Shown: one piece after another, positions 24,125-36,032 of the stretch
Layout: every line of letters begins with the position of its first letter
Numbering within the stretch: position 1 is the first letter of the stretch
Source: Sorghum bicolor
Taxonomy: Eukaryota; Streptophyta; Magnoliopsida; Poales; Poaceae
Direction of reading: 5' to 3'
Assembly (NCBI RefSeq): GCF_000003195.3
Contig: NC_012873.2
Location: 10,439,894-10,503,893, forward strand
DNA length: 64,000 nt
Translations under genes and position numbers: made by a program
The notes under the pieces: generated by a model
The model's input: only the letters and a program-made list of their open reading frames with translations
What the model was told of the DNA's origin: nothing
The model's database searches: none

Positions 24125-26803
24125 TGTAACACCCGATTTTAAGAACAAAATCAGATATGCACCATATGTGAGTTTTAGAAGACAAGCCTCACATATAGCT
24201 ACAAATAAGGGGTAATATCAAAGGACAATGCATAAATTATATAGCGTAGATAATAAATTAGAAACAACCTTGGGCAGCAAACACGGAAGAGAACTCCAAA
24301 CTTCGGGTGTTAATCTCAGTCTACAGGATCCAACTGACTGGTTGATCACAAGCCCAAAACTTCTCCTGAGGTGTGGGGGAGATAGCAAGAGTGAGTTCAA
24401 GACGAACTCCGCAAGTATAACAACTAGATTGTATAGATCCCACAATCTCATGATCAATGTGACATAAATAATATAGAGCATTAAACAATAATCAATGAGT
24501 TTCTTAACACAAGATTCATCACCCTTAATGTAAGAGTTCCCAAGGCCGCTCGTGACCGTGAGCACGACTAGTATACCAGTTTTTAACACTCTGCAGAGGT
24601 TGTACATCTTTACCCATGAGTCATGATTTACCCTTTCGCCTGAGGTGATCAGCCTCGTAACCCACTACCAAGGTAGGTCGGCTGGGATCACTATGAAGTC
24701 TTTCAAAGGTTCGTCTAACAAGTTAGGGCCGCTTGGTTTTGGTAGTCAGTCCGTGTGATTCTACCACTCGCAGGGAATCCACGGTCTGCTATCCCCCATT
24801 TGCGCCACACGGGTAACCTCTAACAAGCTAGAAAAATTACTCATACTTGACTAAAGCCAGAGCCATTATAGCCCTCATGGTTGCACTTTCATCCCGGTTA
24901 TCACTTACGAATAAATCCTCAAGTTGCTAAAAAGTCATTATTATCATTTGTTGCTTTATATTAATCTAGTCACAAGATCATGGTCATAGAATTAAAACCC
25001 AAATGCTATACTTGCCTTGATCCAATTGCTCCTGCTGGTCCTGCTGATCTTACTTGCTTTCAAGGCTCTGATCTTGATCACCGAAATAAAGCTCACCGAC
25101 TAGACTCGATCACCAAACATCAACACACAAGCAATCGGAGACAGACATACACGAAGCAAACAAGATTACAATTAGAAAAGTACACCAGCAGTAAATAAAT
25201 TTAAATAAAAGTTTTCCAAAATCATCTACACGCTGCTACGATCATGTCAACGAGAAATTCACCGAAAACGGAGTTACGACGCGAAAGTTACGCTTTCAAC
25301 GGGATTTCAGCAGCAGTTTACGGACTTGTAATTAACTAGGGAATCTAACAGTGGTGAATCTAGCCAACAAAGGTACCAACGCGAAGCTTATGAAATTATA
25401 AAACTAACGCAACTTGAACGGATCGAATCGGAGCTAAAACGGAGAAGATATGAATTTTCTAACATTTTCTTTAGAAAAGTAATTAATTAAATAGAGTCAC
25501 AAAATTAAAAAGTTCAAACTGATGAACCAAGATTACTAACATGTTGATCTCGCGAAAACGAATCTAACGCAATTTGAACGGGTCAAATCGGAGTTCAAAC
25601 GACGATTTTATAAGCAAAATAGTGTAGTGGCAGTTCTGTAAATAAAGCCTGATTTAAACGAATTTAAATAAATACAGAAATTTCTTGATTTTCTCTCTGG
25701 CCGAGGACTGCGGGGCAAAATCAATATCTTTGGGGGACTCTTTAGCAAAATGGCCCGCGAAGGGGTACGGGGCATCCTCAGCTGTTGGATTCGAAACCGA
25801 TGGCCAGGAATAAATGGAAGGGAGAGAGAGGGCGCCAGCGGCCGGAGTTGAAGGAGGGGGCGGCGGCGGCCATTGTCGGCGGCGAGAAGCTCGTCGGCGC
25901 TTCTCATGCGGCTGCTACGAGGCTCGGTTTTCCACTCCGAGCGCACCGGGGGAAAGAGGAGGTCAAGGAAAGTCCGTCCCGGGGTAAAACGGGGCCGGGG
26001 GAGCGGCCAGCGCGGCGGTCCGCGGCGGCGCCATGGCCGGCTCCTCGGAGCTCATGGCTAGGACGCTAGGAGGCACCAAATCGCATGGAATTTGATTGAG
26101 AAGAACGCGGGGAAGGAGTGGAGCTCACCAGCGCGAAGAATTGGAGCGGAAATGGCTCGATTCGATGGCGTGGTGCGCGGCGGGTCGCGGCGGACTTGAT
26201 GACGGTTCACTGCGCGCTTACAGTGAGACAAGGCAGGGAGAGAGAGCGAAATGGGGGGAGGGAGGAGGCTCGGGCTCGAGCGCGCTCAAAAGAGCAAGGC
26301 GCCAGGCGCGGGGGAGGAAGGGGGTCGTGGGGGAAGTGGGAGCGGGGGGGGGGGTTCGGCCGGTTGCTGTCTAGGGAAGCGGTTGGAGAGGTGGGGGATG
26401 AAGCTGACGCGTAGGCCCCACGCGTTAGAGGGAGAAGGGAGGAAGGGAGGGGACAGCCGGATGGGCCACGGCCCAAGAGAAAAAAAAGAGGAGGCGCGGG
26501 GTGGGCTGGGCCAGTAGGCCGAGAAGGAGGGGAACATGATTTTTTTTCTAATTTTTAAACCAATTTTCAAATGCATGTTCCAATTGAATTTTTGAGCAAA
26601 AGACATTTTTGTTTTTCAAAACAATCATCACCATAAAAATGCTCCAGCATGTATGCATCAAAAATATTTTCTAAACTTATATTAAATTTTTAATTCCCCA
26701 AATTTATTTATTATTATTATTTTTTCTATATTTTATGAGCACAAAATAGCAAATTAAATTATTTTTCATATATTTCCAAAAGAGCAAAATTTAGGGTGTT
26801 ACA
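24125..26803 (-). repeat. 5' LTR of the minus-strand Gypsy element, intact
   Basis: A 2,679-bp LTR with TGTAACACCC and GGGTGTTACA ends. It is uninterrupted and shows the pre-insertion state of the site where the other LTR was hit (AGGGAGGAGGCTCGGG near 26265). The GC-rich tract at 25780-26520 holds frames on both strands that are conserved only because the LTR is duplicated. Confidence 0.85.
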
Positions 26804-27111
26804 ATTTTCCGTCATATCGAATTTTTAAACGTATACATGTAGCATTAAATAGAGATGAGAATAAAAACTAATTACACAATTTACCTGTAATTTGCGACAC
26901 AAATCTTTTAAACCTAGTTAATCTATAATTGGATAATATTTGTCAAATACAAACGAAAGTGCTACATAGTTTACATGTATTGTGAGATGAATCTTTTAAC
27001 CAAACACTAATTGCTATATAGATATATTGTATCTATAATTCACGAGACGAATCTTTTAAGTCTAGTTAATCTATAGTTAAATAATAATTGTCAATACAAA
27101 CGAAAGTGTTA

Positions 27112-27317
27112 GGGCACTCACAATGCAAGACTCTATCACAGAGTCCAAGACAATTAATAACATAATATTTATGGTATTTTGCTGATGTGGCAGCATATTT
27201 ATTGAAGAAAGAGGTAGAAAAAATAAGACTCCAAGTCTTATTTAGACTCCAAGTCCACGTTGTTCGAGGTAATAAATAACTTTAGACTCTATGATAGCGT
27301 CTGCATTGTGAGTGCCC
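27112..27317. mobile_element. Tourist-type MITE, GGGCACT family, nested
   Basis: GGGCACTCACAATGCA and TGCATTGTGAGTGCCC are perfect 16-bp terminal inverted repeats, flanked by TTA on both sides (27109-27111, 27318-27320). It sits inside the right part of the split GGCCTTGTTTAG MITE. No coding capacity. Confidence 0.9.
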
Positions 27318-27362
27318 TTATGATATTAAAATCCAAAAAAAAATTTAGATCTCAACAAGGCC

Positions 27363-28265
27363 TAAATGCATTGCAACTAAACGTAATCTAAAAAAATCAT
27401 TGCACCTACAGGCCTAGTTTCATTTTATAGGTAAACTGTGCTATTAGTTTTGATTTTCATTTTTCATTTATATTTAATACTTTATGTATATACTATAAGA
27501 TTAAAAAGTTTTTGGTTTAAGGCCTGTCGCCATTATACACGAAGGGTGGATTTGTAAAATACAGCTCCAAATGGGGCAGAGATAGGAACGTTGGACGCGG
27601 TTGCGCAGCGCCGCAGCCTTGTCCAATAATAAAGGTCCGTACACGGGTGTCCCCAGTGTTGGTCGCATCGGAATGCTGGCCACCACCTCGGCCTCTGCCT
27701 GACACAGTGACACTGCGACTATTACACATGGCAGCAGCTGCGGCGGGCCCGCGGCATTGCATGTGAGGAGTCGCTCGGGAAGGCGCCGCTGCCGTGAGTA
27801 CCCGACGACCGCACCGCACCCGCACCGCGTCGTCTCGCGTTCAGACTCTTGTTGTTCCGTGTGTCGTGTGTCGTCGGACGTGCATGCACGGCCACCGGTC
27901 ACAGTGCATACTACTACGACGCATGAGCACAGTGAGCACGTTGCAGCAAGAGAGAAGAACCTGTACTGTCGACGCGACGGCCACCGGTCTGTGACCACTC
28001 GTCACACAAAAGAAAAAATGTACAGTACTGGCATAGGAGTCAACTACGGCCTTAAAATTTCAAGATTTCTGGTCACATCAAATCATTCGGTATAAGTACG
28101 TAATATTAAATAAAAATTAATTACGTAGTTTGCTTATAAATCGCGAGATAAATCTTTTAAATTTATTTACTCTATGATTGAACAATGTTTATCAAATAAA
28201 AATGAAAATACTATATTATCAAAATTTGAAAAATTTATGGATCCAAACCAAAGTGTTATAGTGTA
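27363..28265. other. Unassigned region with GC-rich patch
   Basis: A GC-rich patch at about 27530-28010 is open on both strands (for example 27501-27998 on -). No domain is recognisable, and I would not call a gene without expression data. A worn Tourist MITE fragment lies near 28040-28215 (ATCGCGAGATAAATCTTTTAAA). Confidence 0.35.
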
Positions 28266-28757
28266 CTCTCTTCGTCTCAAAAAGACTGATATTTTTTTTT
28301 GTTTTGACCAATCATATTTAACTGTTTATTTTATTCAAATATTTTGTGCAAATTCTAAAATAGATAAATCATTATTAAAGTATCAAATACTCTCTCCGTC
28401 CACAAATAAATGCACATCTCACTTTTTAAGGAGTCAAACTTTTTTAAATTTAACTAGAAATATATCAAATAATTTCAATATTTGTATGTACAAATAAGTA
28501 TATTATGAAATTATATTTCATACTCAATCCAATGATATATATTACATATGATAAATATTAATATATTTTTATATATATTAAGTCAAACTTAAAAATGTTT
28601 GACTCTTCGACAAATGAGATTTGCACTTATTTGTGGACCGAGAGAGTAAGTCATATAAAAAATAGATGATATTTATAAAAAAGTTTTAATAAAATGAATG
28701 GTCTAAGAAGATGTCTAGTAAAAATCAACAACAACAATATTTTTTAGACGGAGCGGG
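28266..28757. mobile_element. Stowaway MITE containing a second Stowaway
   Basis: Begins CTCTCTTCGTCTCAAAAAG and ends TTTTTTAGACGGAGCGGG, with TA on both sides (28264-28265, 28758-28759). These are typical Tc1/mariner-derived Stowaway ends. A complete second copy (28390-28646) is inserted in its middle. Confidence 0.75.
28390..28646. mobile_element. Stowaway MITE, inner copy
   Basis: CTCTCTCCGTCCACAAATAA at the left and TTATTTGTGGACCGAGAGAG at the right are near-perfect inverted repeats with TA duplications (28388-28389, 28647-28648). Confidence 0.85.
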
Positions 28758-29165
28758 TATATACTCCGGCTCCGGCTGCAGTTTGACGACAGGCCGTACG
28801 CAGATGAGCAGATCCTGCTGCTAGTGCTAGGATAGGATGGATTTGACCCATCGCGTGAAAAAAGTGCCGCCGCAGTGAGAGATGTGCTTCAACGGTCCAC
28901 GACTTTGAAAAGGCACCTACGATTGCGATGATGGAGGAGACAAGCTAGGGCAGAGGCCGAAGAATATGGGATTGCCTGCACCCTTTTGCTCGATCGCGGC
29001 GGCCCTTTACCGCTTTTTCCACGCCTGGGCGGGGCCCCTTGTGCGGGGTTTGGCCATTGCGCATACATGGCGTCATCCAGAGTGTTGCATTGGCTTTTCT
29101 TTCATACGAGTGAAAAACGGATGTCAATGCTGAAGTATTCAAGGGGATTGGTATAGATTTTCAAA

Positions 29166-29228
<63 letters not shown>

Positions 29229-29476
29229 TAAAGTTTAGTTGAAGTAAAATCTAGTTGATTAAGATTTTAGTTGAATGTTGCTTGATATCAACTAAACTGT
29301 AGGTGAGACATGTGTGTTCATTTAATCTTATCTGCTAAATCTATCAGTCATTTAATATTATTTTTCTCTCACAACAAAACAGCGAACTAGCCATAGCTTT
29401 TCTGTTAATCGAATTCTCGCTTTGTGAGAAGTTAGCTTTTTGAAACTTTGACCAACTATATATAAAAAGAATAATA
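28758..29476. other. Unassigned spacer with long AT microsatellite
   Basis: A GC-rich patch at 28930-29060 has no domain. The (AT)n tract is annotated separately. Confidence 0.4.
29168..29224. repeat. (AT)n microsatellite, about 28 units
   Basis: An uninterrupted AT dinucleotide run of 57 bp, likely length-polymorphic. Confidence 0.95.
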
Positions 29477-29735
29477 CTCCCTCCGTCCACGAAAGAGTCA
29501 ATTTCTAGAGTTGTCCTAGGTCAAACTTTTCAAACTTTGACCAAATTTCTAGAAAAAAATGCTAAGATTTATAGTATCAAATTAGTATTATTAGATTCAT
29601 CATAGAATATATTTTTTCATATAATGTGTATTTTATATTATAGATGTTGTTACTCTTTTCTATAAAGTTAGTCAAACTTTAACAAATTTGACTGGCACGG
29701 ATCCTAGGAATTGATTCTTTCGTGGACGGAGGGAG
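29477..29735. mobile_element. Stowaway MITE
   Basis: CTCCCTCCGTCCACGAAAGA at the left and TCTTTCGTGGACGGAGGGAG at the right are perfect inverted repeats; TA flanks both ends (29475-29476, 29736-29737). 259 bp, no coding capacity. Confidence 0.92.
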
Positions 29736-29737
29736 TA

Positions 29738-31486
29738 ATATTTATAATACATAATTAGTATCATTAGATAGATCGTTGTATATACTATCATAAATAATAA
29801 ATTTATTTAAAGATATAAATATTACGCATATGTTTTACAAATTCAGTTAAGTTTGACAAACACACATCCTATAACTTCAGCTATCATGGAACAGAGAGAG
29901 TATCATTTGCAAATAGGATAGATGAGAGAGAAATGGATATACGTCCTTTCGATCTACCTTTTTGCGTACTTTAGCTCGCATTTTTTGCATATTAGCAAAC
30001 CAACCACTAGCTAGAGTTAAACTAAACAAAATTTTAGTTCACCTATCAATTCACATGTTTAATCTGACTTTAGGTGAGTAGCAATTAGAGCCTCTTTAGA
30101 TTCTTTCAGTTTTTGCTAGTTTTTAAGAATCTAGCTTTTGAAAACTGGGTGGGATCAAAACAGATCAGCTTTTGCTTTTAGTTTTTGCCAGATTTTTAAA
30201 AACCAAGCTGTCGATATCCAGCTTTTGCCAGTAATTTCTTGTGACCCATAGAGTATCAATAAAGTTAAGTTCTTAAAAACTAGGAGATCCAAACAGTATC
30301 AATAAAGTTAAGTTCTTAAAAACTAGGAGAGTCAAACACCCCACCAGTTTTATTCAGAATCTAGATTTTAGAAATTAGAGGCAAAAAGTAGTTTTTAAGA
30401 ATCTGAAACTAATCCAACCTTAGTTTAGTGTATCAACACAGATCCCAAGGGTGGACACTTACAATGTCTTATATGATGAGATCTCAAAACGTATGTGATA
30501 TGTGACGTGGTTTTTGTGTCTTCTCCATATATTAATGATATCAAAGCTATTATACTAGTATCGACTCCACACTTAGCTTGCTACTAGTATGCATTAGCGA
30601 ACAAGGCAGTAATGTTTATATACCGAAATGAGGTTGTCAAGTGAAGGAAGTTTCCAAAGCTATAGATAATGCTTTTCCTCAAAGAAAGGAAACACAGAAA
30701 AAGGCTAGGAGAAGTAGCCATAAAAAACAGGTCCTTAGCACTTTTGTCATAAGGGTGGAACTTAGACCCTGAAATGATGTTTGGTTGTAACAACATCCTC
30801 AATAGTATGGCTAGATAACGAGTCGAGCTGGCTTAGTTTGACTCGGCTTTTCTGGCTCGTTAGGATAACAAACTAGCTTAGTTCGGCTCGTTACGAGCTC
30901 AAGCTGACTCGTTAAGCTTATTTAAAGTTTAAAAATAGTAATAATATATATATAGTCTTAAATTGAATAAAATATTTATATGAGCTAACATATCTATCAC
31001 CTATTTGTAAAGTGTAAGATATAAAATAATACAAAACTAATATTAAACCCTACGACGTGTAGGGTTCATACTTCATCACTTCATGCATCTTTGTTTCTTC
31101 CTTCAATGTAATATAGACATGTGTGATATTGTTTTGTCGATCAAGTGCGAAGGAATATATATGGCGAAAACCGATAGCAGATCAGATATATAGTTTTTAG
31201 CACCGAAATTTGATTATCTGAAAATTTCAAACTGCGTCCATCAATTCCCGGCGCTTGACACCTTATCTTTGAGGTGCTCGTCGCGGCGGCCAAAATTCCC
31301 GGCCCGAAGGAGAGCCAACTTTTGGCTGTTGACTTTAGTCAGCCATATTGACAAATTTCTATTGCCCGGTAAATTTTTGCCTGAAACCAAACAAAGGACA
31401 AAAATTTTAAGGCGGGGCAAGTTTTGGTTTGGTAACTTGTTGGGTCTAAAACCAAATGGCCTCTTGGGCCTTCCTTGAATTAGGAA
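29738..31486. other. Unassigned repeat-derived region
   Basis: No gene is supported. Around 30090-30425 there is a MITE-like block with weak inverted ends (GATTCTTTCAG and AAGAATCTGAAAC) containing a 43-bp tandem duplication at 30252-30337. The open frames at 31241-31510 on both strands have no domain. Confidence 0.35.
30252..30337. repeat. 43-bp tandem duplication
   Basis: AGTATCAATAAAGTTAAG begins at 30252 and again at 30295; the two units differ by two bases near their ends (AGATCC and AGAGTC). Confidence 0.9.
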
Positions 31487-32421
31487 CACTTTAGGTCCCT
31501 CAACTTTCACGAAAGTTTACTTTTCATCTCTGAACTTTAAAACCAGATAAAATACATCCCTTAACTTTTAAAACCATACATATTACGTCCCTGACATGGT
31601 TATAAGCGGTTTTGAAGGCAGTTTTGTCTTTTTCATTTTTATTTATTTCCGTTGAATATTTGTAAAATTATAGTAAAATTCATAAAATAGTAAATATAAT
31701 TTTGTTGGACTCCAGCTAAGTAGATCTACACAATGAATATATAATATGGTATGCTTTAGTACAAAGTTTTTTTGGTGTAGCTTTAGATCTATGATTTTCT
31801 ATAATTAATTCGAATAATTCATAGCTATATGTTGTATGGCCCAACTGTGGTGAAATTTTTATGTTGTGCTAATTATTATATGTTTAAACTATGGTAAAAA
31901 TTTCATACTCATTAGATCATGTATAACTTAGTTATAGATTTATTAAGATTTAACAAGCATAAACTTGAATAAATCTATAACTAAGTAATACATGATCCAA
32001 CGAGTATGAAATTTTTACTACAACTCAGTCATAGAATAATTAGCCCGCTATATAATTTTCATCACAATTGGACTATAGAAACTATAGCTATAATTAGTCT
32101 AATTAATTATAGAAAAGCATAAATCTAAAGCTGAATAAAAAAAATTGTACTAAAACATACTATATTATATATTCAATGTGTAGATGTACTCATCTAAATT
32201 CCAACAAAATTGAGTTTTCTATTTTATGATTTTTATGTGATTTACTGTGATTTTTCAAAAAAATCAGCCAAAATAAATAAAAAGAAAAAGACAAAACCGC
32301 TTTCAAAACCAGGTCAGGGATGTAATGTGCACAGATTTAAAAGTTGAGGGATGTATTTTATCCAGTTTTAGAGTTCAGGGATAAAAATCAAACTTTCGTG
32401 AAAGTTGAGGGACCTAAAGTG
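31487..32421. mobile_element. Foldback MITE with long inverted arms, copy 1
   Basis: The left end CACTTTAGGTCCCTCAACTT and right end AAGTTGAGGGACCTAAAGTG are inverted repeats that continue, with increasing divergence, through almost the whole element (two arms of about 460 bp meeting near 31955). No ORF. The flanks do not show a clear duplication. Confidence 0.7.
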
Positions 32422-32488
32422 GACTTTTTCTTTTTGTTTTTGGTATTTCGCCGTAGCGTGGGCCGTGGGCTTCATAGGCCAAGTCATT

Positions 32489-33098
32489 GGAAAAAGTCCA
32501 CTTTAGGCCAATTGTATAGCGGGCTAATTATTCTATGATTGAGTTCTAGTAAAAATTTCATACTCATTGGATCATGTATTACTTAGTTATAGATTTATTC
32601 AAGTTTATGCTTGTTAAATCTTAATAAATCTATAACTGAGTTATACATGATCTAATGAGTATGAAAGTTTTACCATAGTTTAAACATATAATAATTAGCA
32701 CAACATAAAAATTTCACCACAGTTGGGCCATACAACATATAGCTATGAACTATTCGAATTAATTATAGAAAATCATAGATCTAAAGCTACACCAAAAAGC
32801 TTTGTACTAAAGCATACCATATTATATATTCATTGTGTAGATCTACTTAGCTGGAGTCCAACAAAATTATATTTACTATTTTATGAATTTTATGTGATTT
32901 ACTATAATTTTACAAATATTCAACAGAAATAAATAAAAATGAAAAAGATAAAACTGCCTTCAAAACCGCTTATAACCATGTCGGGGACGTAATATGCATG
33001 GTTTTAAAAGTTAAGGGATGCATTTTATCCGGTTTTGAAGTTCAGAAATGAAAAGTAGACTTTCGCGAAAGTTGAGGGACCTAAAGTGGACTTCTTCC
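32489..33098. mobile_element. Foldback MITE copy 2, left arm mostly deleted
   Basis: Begins GGAAAAAGTCCACTTTAGGC and ends CCTAAAGTGGACTTCTTCC, flanked by ATT on both sides (32486-32488, 33099-33101). It keeps only the first bases of the left arm, then a nearly complete right arm. That right arm is the reverse complement of copy 1's left part, so together they make a long inverted repeat (see findings). Confidence 0.7.
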
Positions 33099-33418
33099 AT
33101 TAGAAAACCTACATGAATTAGGAAGGAAACACTCTCCTTGTCCATGGTCGCAGGAGAAAAGTGTTAGCACCTAGCGCCGCCGACACCCGCTGATCCGTCA
33201 GCAAGCCCAAGTCCAGCATCAAATCATGTCACACCACCAACACCAAGGCAGCAAGAGAGCTCGTGTCGGCAAGTCAAGTATTATGGCCCAATGTGGGTCT
33301 GTAACGGGTATGTGGGCCTGACCAAGGTTTGTGCGCCACATACAACAGAGAGAGAGAAAGGAGGCATGACTTTTTTTTTTTTTGAAACGAGGCATGGGCA
33401 TTGTTTGGAGTATTTTAA
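33099..33418. other. Unassigned spacer
   Basis: No gene is supported; a T-run near 33370 precedes the next MITE. Confidence 0.4.
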
Positions 33419-33648
33419 GGCCTTGTCTAGTTCGTAAAAATTTTTAAGATTCTCCGTCACATCGAATCTTTGGACGTATGCATGGAGCATTAAATATAGA
33501 CAAAAATAAAAATTAACTATATAGTTTACCTGTAATTTGTGAAATGAATCTTTTAAGCCTAGTTACTCTGTGATTGGACAATGTTTGTCAAATAAAAACG
33601 AAATACTACAATACCCAAAACAAAAAAAATTGCGAACTAAACAAGGCC
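33419..33648. mobile_element. Tourist-type MITE, GGCCTTGTTTAG family
   Basis: GGCCTTGTCTAGTTCG and GCGAACTAAACAAGGCC ends with TAA on both sides (33416-33418, 33649-33651). The intact TAA pair supports classification as Tourist (PIF/Harbinger-derived). Confidence 0.9.
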
Positions 33649-34430
33649 TAAAATAGAATCTATCTAGGTAACATCCATTTGTTTTGGTGACTCCTACCAA
33701 CTCAATTTTATCCATGTATTTACACTGATTTTAGCTATAATCTTATTACTATACTTATAATATGATTTCTTCAGTATAATTTATTCGAAAGAGTGATGTA
33801 ATTTGGAGATAACCCAGCTTTTCTTGTCAAAAAAAAACCCAGCTTTTACTACTATGGATTGATGAAGATATCTCAGATAAATATATACCAAAATTTCCAG
33901 AAAAATTTATAAATTATTTCTATATATTGCAAATACCAGAGAAATATATGTCAAACCGTTTGTAAGTTTAAAAAAATTTTACAAATTGTTCATCAAGCTC
34001 CGTCCAATGGCGTCCGTGTTGACCCCATCGAGTTGCTGTGGCACAACGGGAGCATTGTCGTACGTGCAGCCCTAGGCGCACGACATGCCGGCGCCGCCCT
34101 CCGAACGCGACTGCCTACTAGGCGCCAGCAGCCTCACCGGCGAGAAGGTTGATGCCGCGCTACCGCAACAGCTTGCCGCGCGCCGCCGCTGGTTGGGAGC
34201 AGGCGGCGGCTTTGACATCTGCTCGATCGAACGGCCTGATAATCAGTTGCCCGCAACCGGCAAATCTCTTTAAATAATAATAATCTTAATTACTTAAATG
34301 ACAAATAAATATGTGCACACACACAAGGTAAAGATGATATATATATTGAAGATAGGAGTAGCTATGCCTAGAAGTAGAAAAAACTCACATACAACACACG
34401 CGCGCGTGATATAAAATAACAATCAAAATA
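33649..34430. other. Unassigned spacer with small GC-rich frame
   Basis: A 62-codon frame at 34085-34273 (+) lies in a short GC-rich island with no recognised domain. It could be an eroded first exon, but nothing downstream supports a gene. Confidence 0.3.
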
Positions 34431-35367
34431 TATACTAAACTCCATACAGATAAACAAGGATAAATCTATCGTCTTAGTGATATGAACTATATATATAAAT
34501 TGTGAACATAGGTTATGTGATATATAAGTATATACCAAAGTTTATATACTAAACTCCATATAGATAAACAAGGATAAAACTATCGTCTTAGTGATATGAA
34601 CTATATATATAAATTGTGAACATAGGTTATGATATATAAGTATATACCAAAGTTTCACTACACCACAACCTTTAATCAGCGACTGACTTAAAGTTGTTGT
34701 AAGTGATGTATAGCAATAGACGGTCCGTTGCTAAAAGTTATAGCAACGGACCCTAGCAGTTGCTGTTGAAGCCGTCGTTGTATGTTTTAGCAACGGATAG
34801 TCCATCACAGTAATAACTTTTAGCAACGGCCAGTCTATCGAGACCAATTAAATAGGTAAAAAAATAATCCACATATATTTAAAACTCACGTTCAGAACCA
34901 ATACAATATTGAATGACATACACAAATGGGCAGATAAATCATACTCTCATTCATCCATATCAATGAGTACATATATAATCATGTCACTAGCTTAAGCTTC
35001 TTGACATAAAGCCAACATACAAGCATGCATATATATAGTAGCTAAATGCATAATCTAGCTAAGTCATCATCTAAAAGCACTGTTCGCCTAAACGGCCGTT
35101 CAGACCGTTTAAACGCCGTGTAAACGCTACACAATGGTACACCGTTTCCGTTTAATTATCTGTTTAGTCCATTTAATTGACCGTTTAGCCCGTTTAATGG
35201 ACTGTTTAGCCCGAATAATGGGTAAACGACAGGTGTCCGACTGTTTAGCGTTTAGCGTTTAGGAAAACATTGTCTAAAAGTGATCTAACATTATGACCAT
35301 CATGTTCAAGTCCAAAAACTAAAACTACCAGGTTGTAGTCTAAAAATATTTAAAGATAGCATCTAGT

Positions 35368-35864
35368 TCACCATAAGATAGCATGTAGTCTAAAAGCATT
35401 CAAGTTTACTCCTAGCACCCTTCCTGCCAACAAGCTAGCACCACTTAGCGTATCTAAGATGATCCTGCAGCACCTTGAGAAGATCTTTGAGAAAAACCAA
35501 CAACTCCCTATGATCTTGGTTGCTGATAGCAGGCCTTCGGCTGTCACAAGTATCATAGTTAGAAACTGTAGATATTGCTCACTCCATATAAAAAAAGAGA
35601 ATAGAATCAAGTAAACATTACCCGATTAAATGGCCAAGCAAGCGGCATCTTTAAAGCATCCCCTATAGTCTTGATTTCAGCATAAGGGCGTGACGCTAAT
35701 GCTTCATGTCGGATTACAACATCTAAAATAACTTCACCGTTAGCGAACGTTATCATAGAACCTACAAGTTCATAGGTAAAGAAAGATGCTACTTCATAGG
35801 ACGAACAGGTAACTGCAGGTTCACAGGACCTCTGAATTTCTTGTAAAAAATATCTAAACAACAC
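35368..35864 (-). pseudogene. CACTA (En/Spm) transposase remnant
   Basis: On - the frame 35864-35607 ends with a block (VILDVVIRHEALASRPYAEI, then IGDALKMPLAWPFNRV) resembling the C-terminal conserved region seen next to En/Spm-like transposases in grasses, where a hydrophobic beta-strand is followed by LPRPY and an AWP motif. The neighbouring segment 35610-35368 may continue it as a further exon (RELLVFLKDLLKVLQDHL in another phase). Most of the transposase is absent. Assignment is from memory of the family. Confidence 0.45.
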
Positions 35865-36000
35865 CTTTTCTGAGTTTGTAGCTATGGCACAGAAACTGGA
35901 TCTGCTTCTCTCTCGATTCCCGTAGCTGTAGAAGTGAAAACAAGAACATTTGTAAATAACTAAATAAGATCACCTGGCAGCCCTGTATAACCAATATTCA

Positions 36001-36032
<32 letters not shown>

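Larger units (their letters stand above)
13987..26803 (-). mobile_element. Minus-strand Gypsy element lacking pol, with nested insertion
   Basis: Bounded by TGTAACACCC and GGGTGTTACA and by the exact 5-bp duplication ATTTT (13982-13986 and 26804-26808). Read on -: 5' LTR (26803 to 24125), a partial duplicated LTR (24124-23376), PBS (23372-23361), a gag-like region with a zinc knuckle, a protease-like ORF, a polypurine tract (20640-20627) and the 3' LTR (20626 to 13987) containing a 3.96-kb nested insertion. The internal domain is only about 2.7 kb and has no recognisable RT, RNase H or integrase, so it must depend on a partner for mobility. The LTRs are very similar, so the insertion is fairly young. 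Confidence 0.85.
13939..27362. mobile_element. Tourist MITE split by a 12.8-kb LTR element
   Basis: The left piece (13939-13986, starting GGTCTTGTTTAC) and the right piece (26809-27362, ending CAACAAGGCC) are the two parts of one GGCCTTGTTTAG-family MITE with outer flanks TTA and TAA. It was interrupted first by the Gypsy element at 13987-26803 and, in the right piece, by a second MITE at 27112-27317. The right piece also contains a partial duplication of the family interior (two copies of the AATCTTTTAA..CTAGTTAATCTAT block). Confidence 0.75.

Noticed and set aside
27501..28095. Cysteine- and arginine-rich frames on both strands as a defensin-like or regulatory gene
   Set aside because: Cysteine spacing fits no family I know; both strands are open equally, as expected for GC-rich DNA.
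29168..29224. Long AT dinucleotide tract as a possible origin or matrix-attachment element
   Set aside because: It is a plain microsatellite; nothing else in the surroundings supports a special function.
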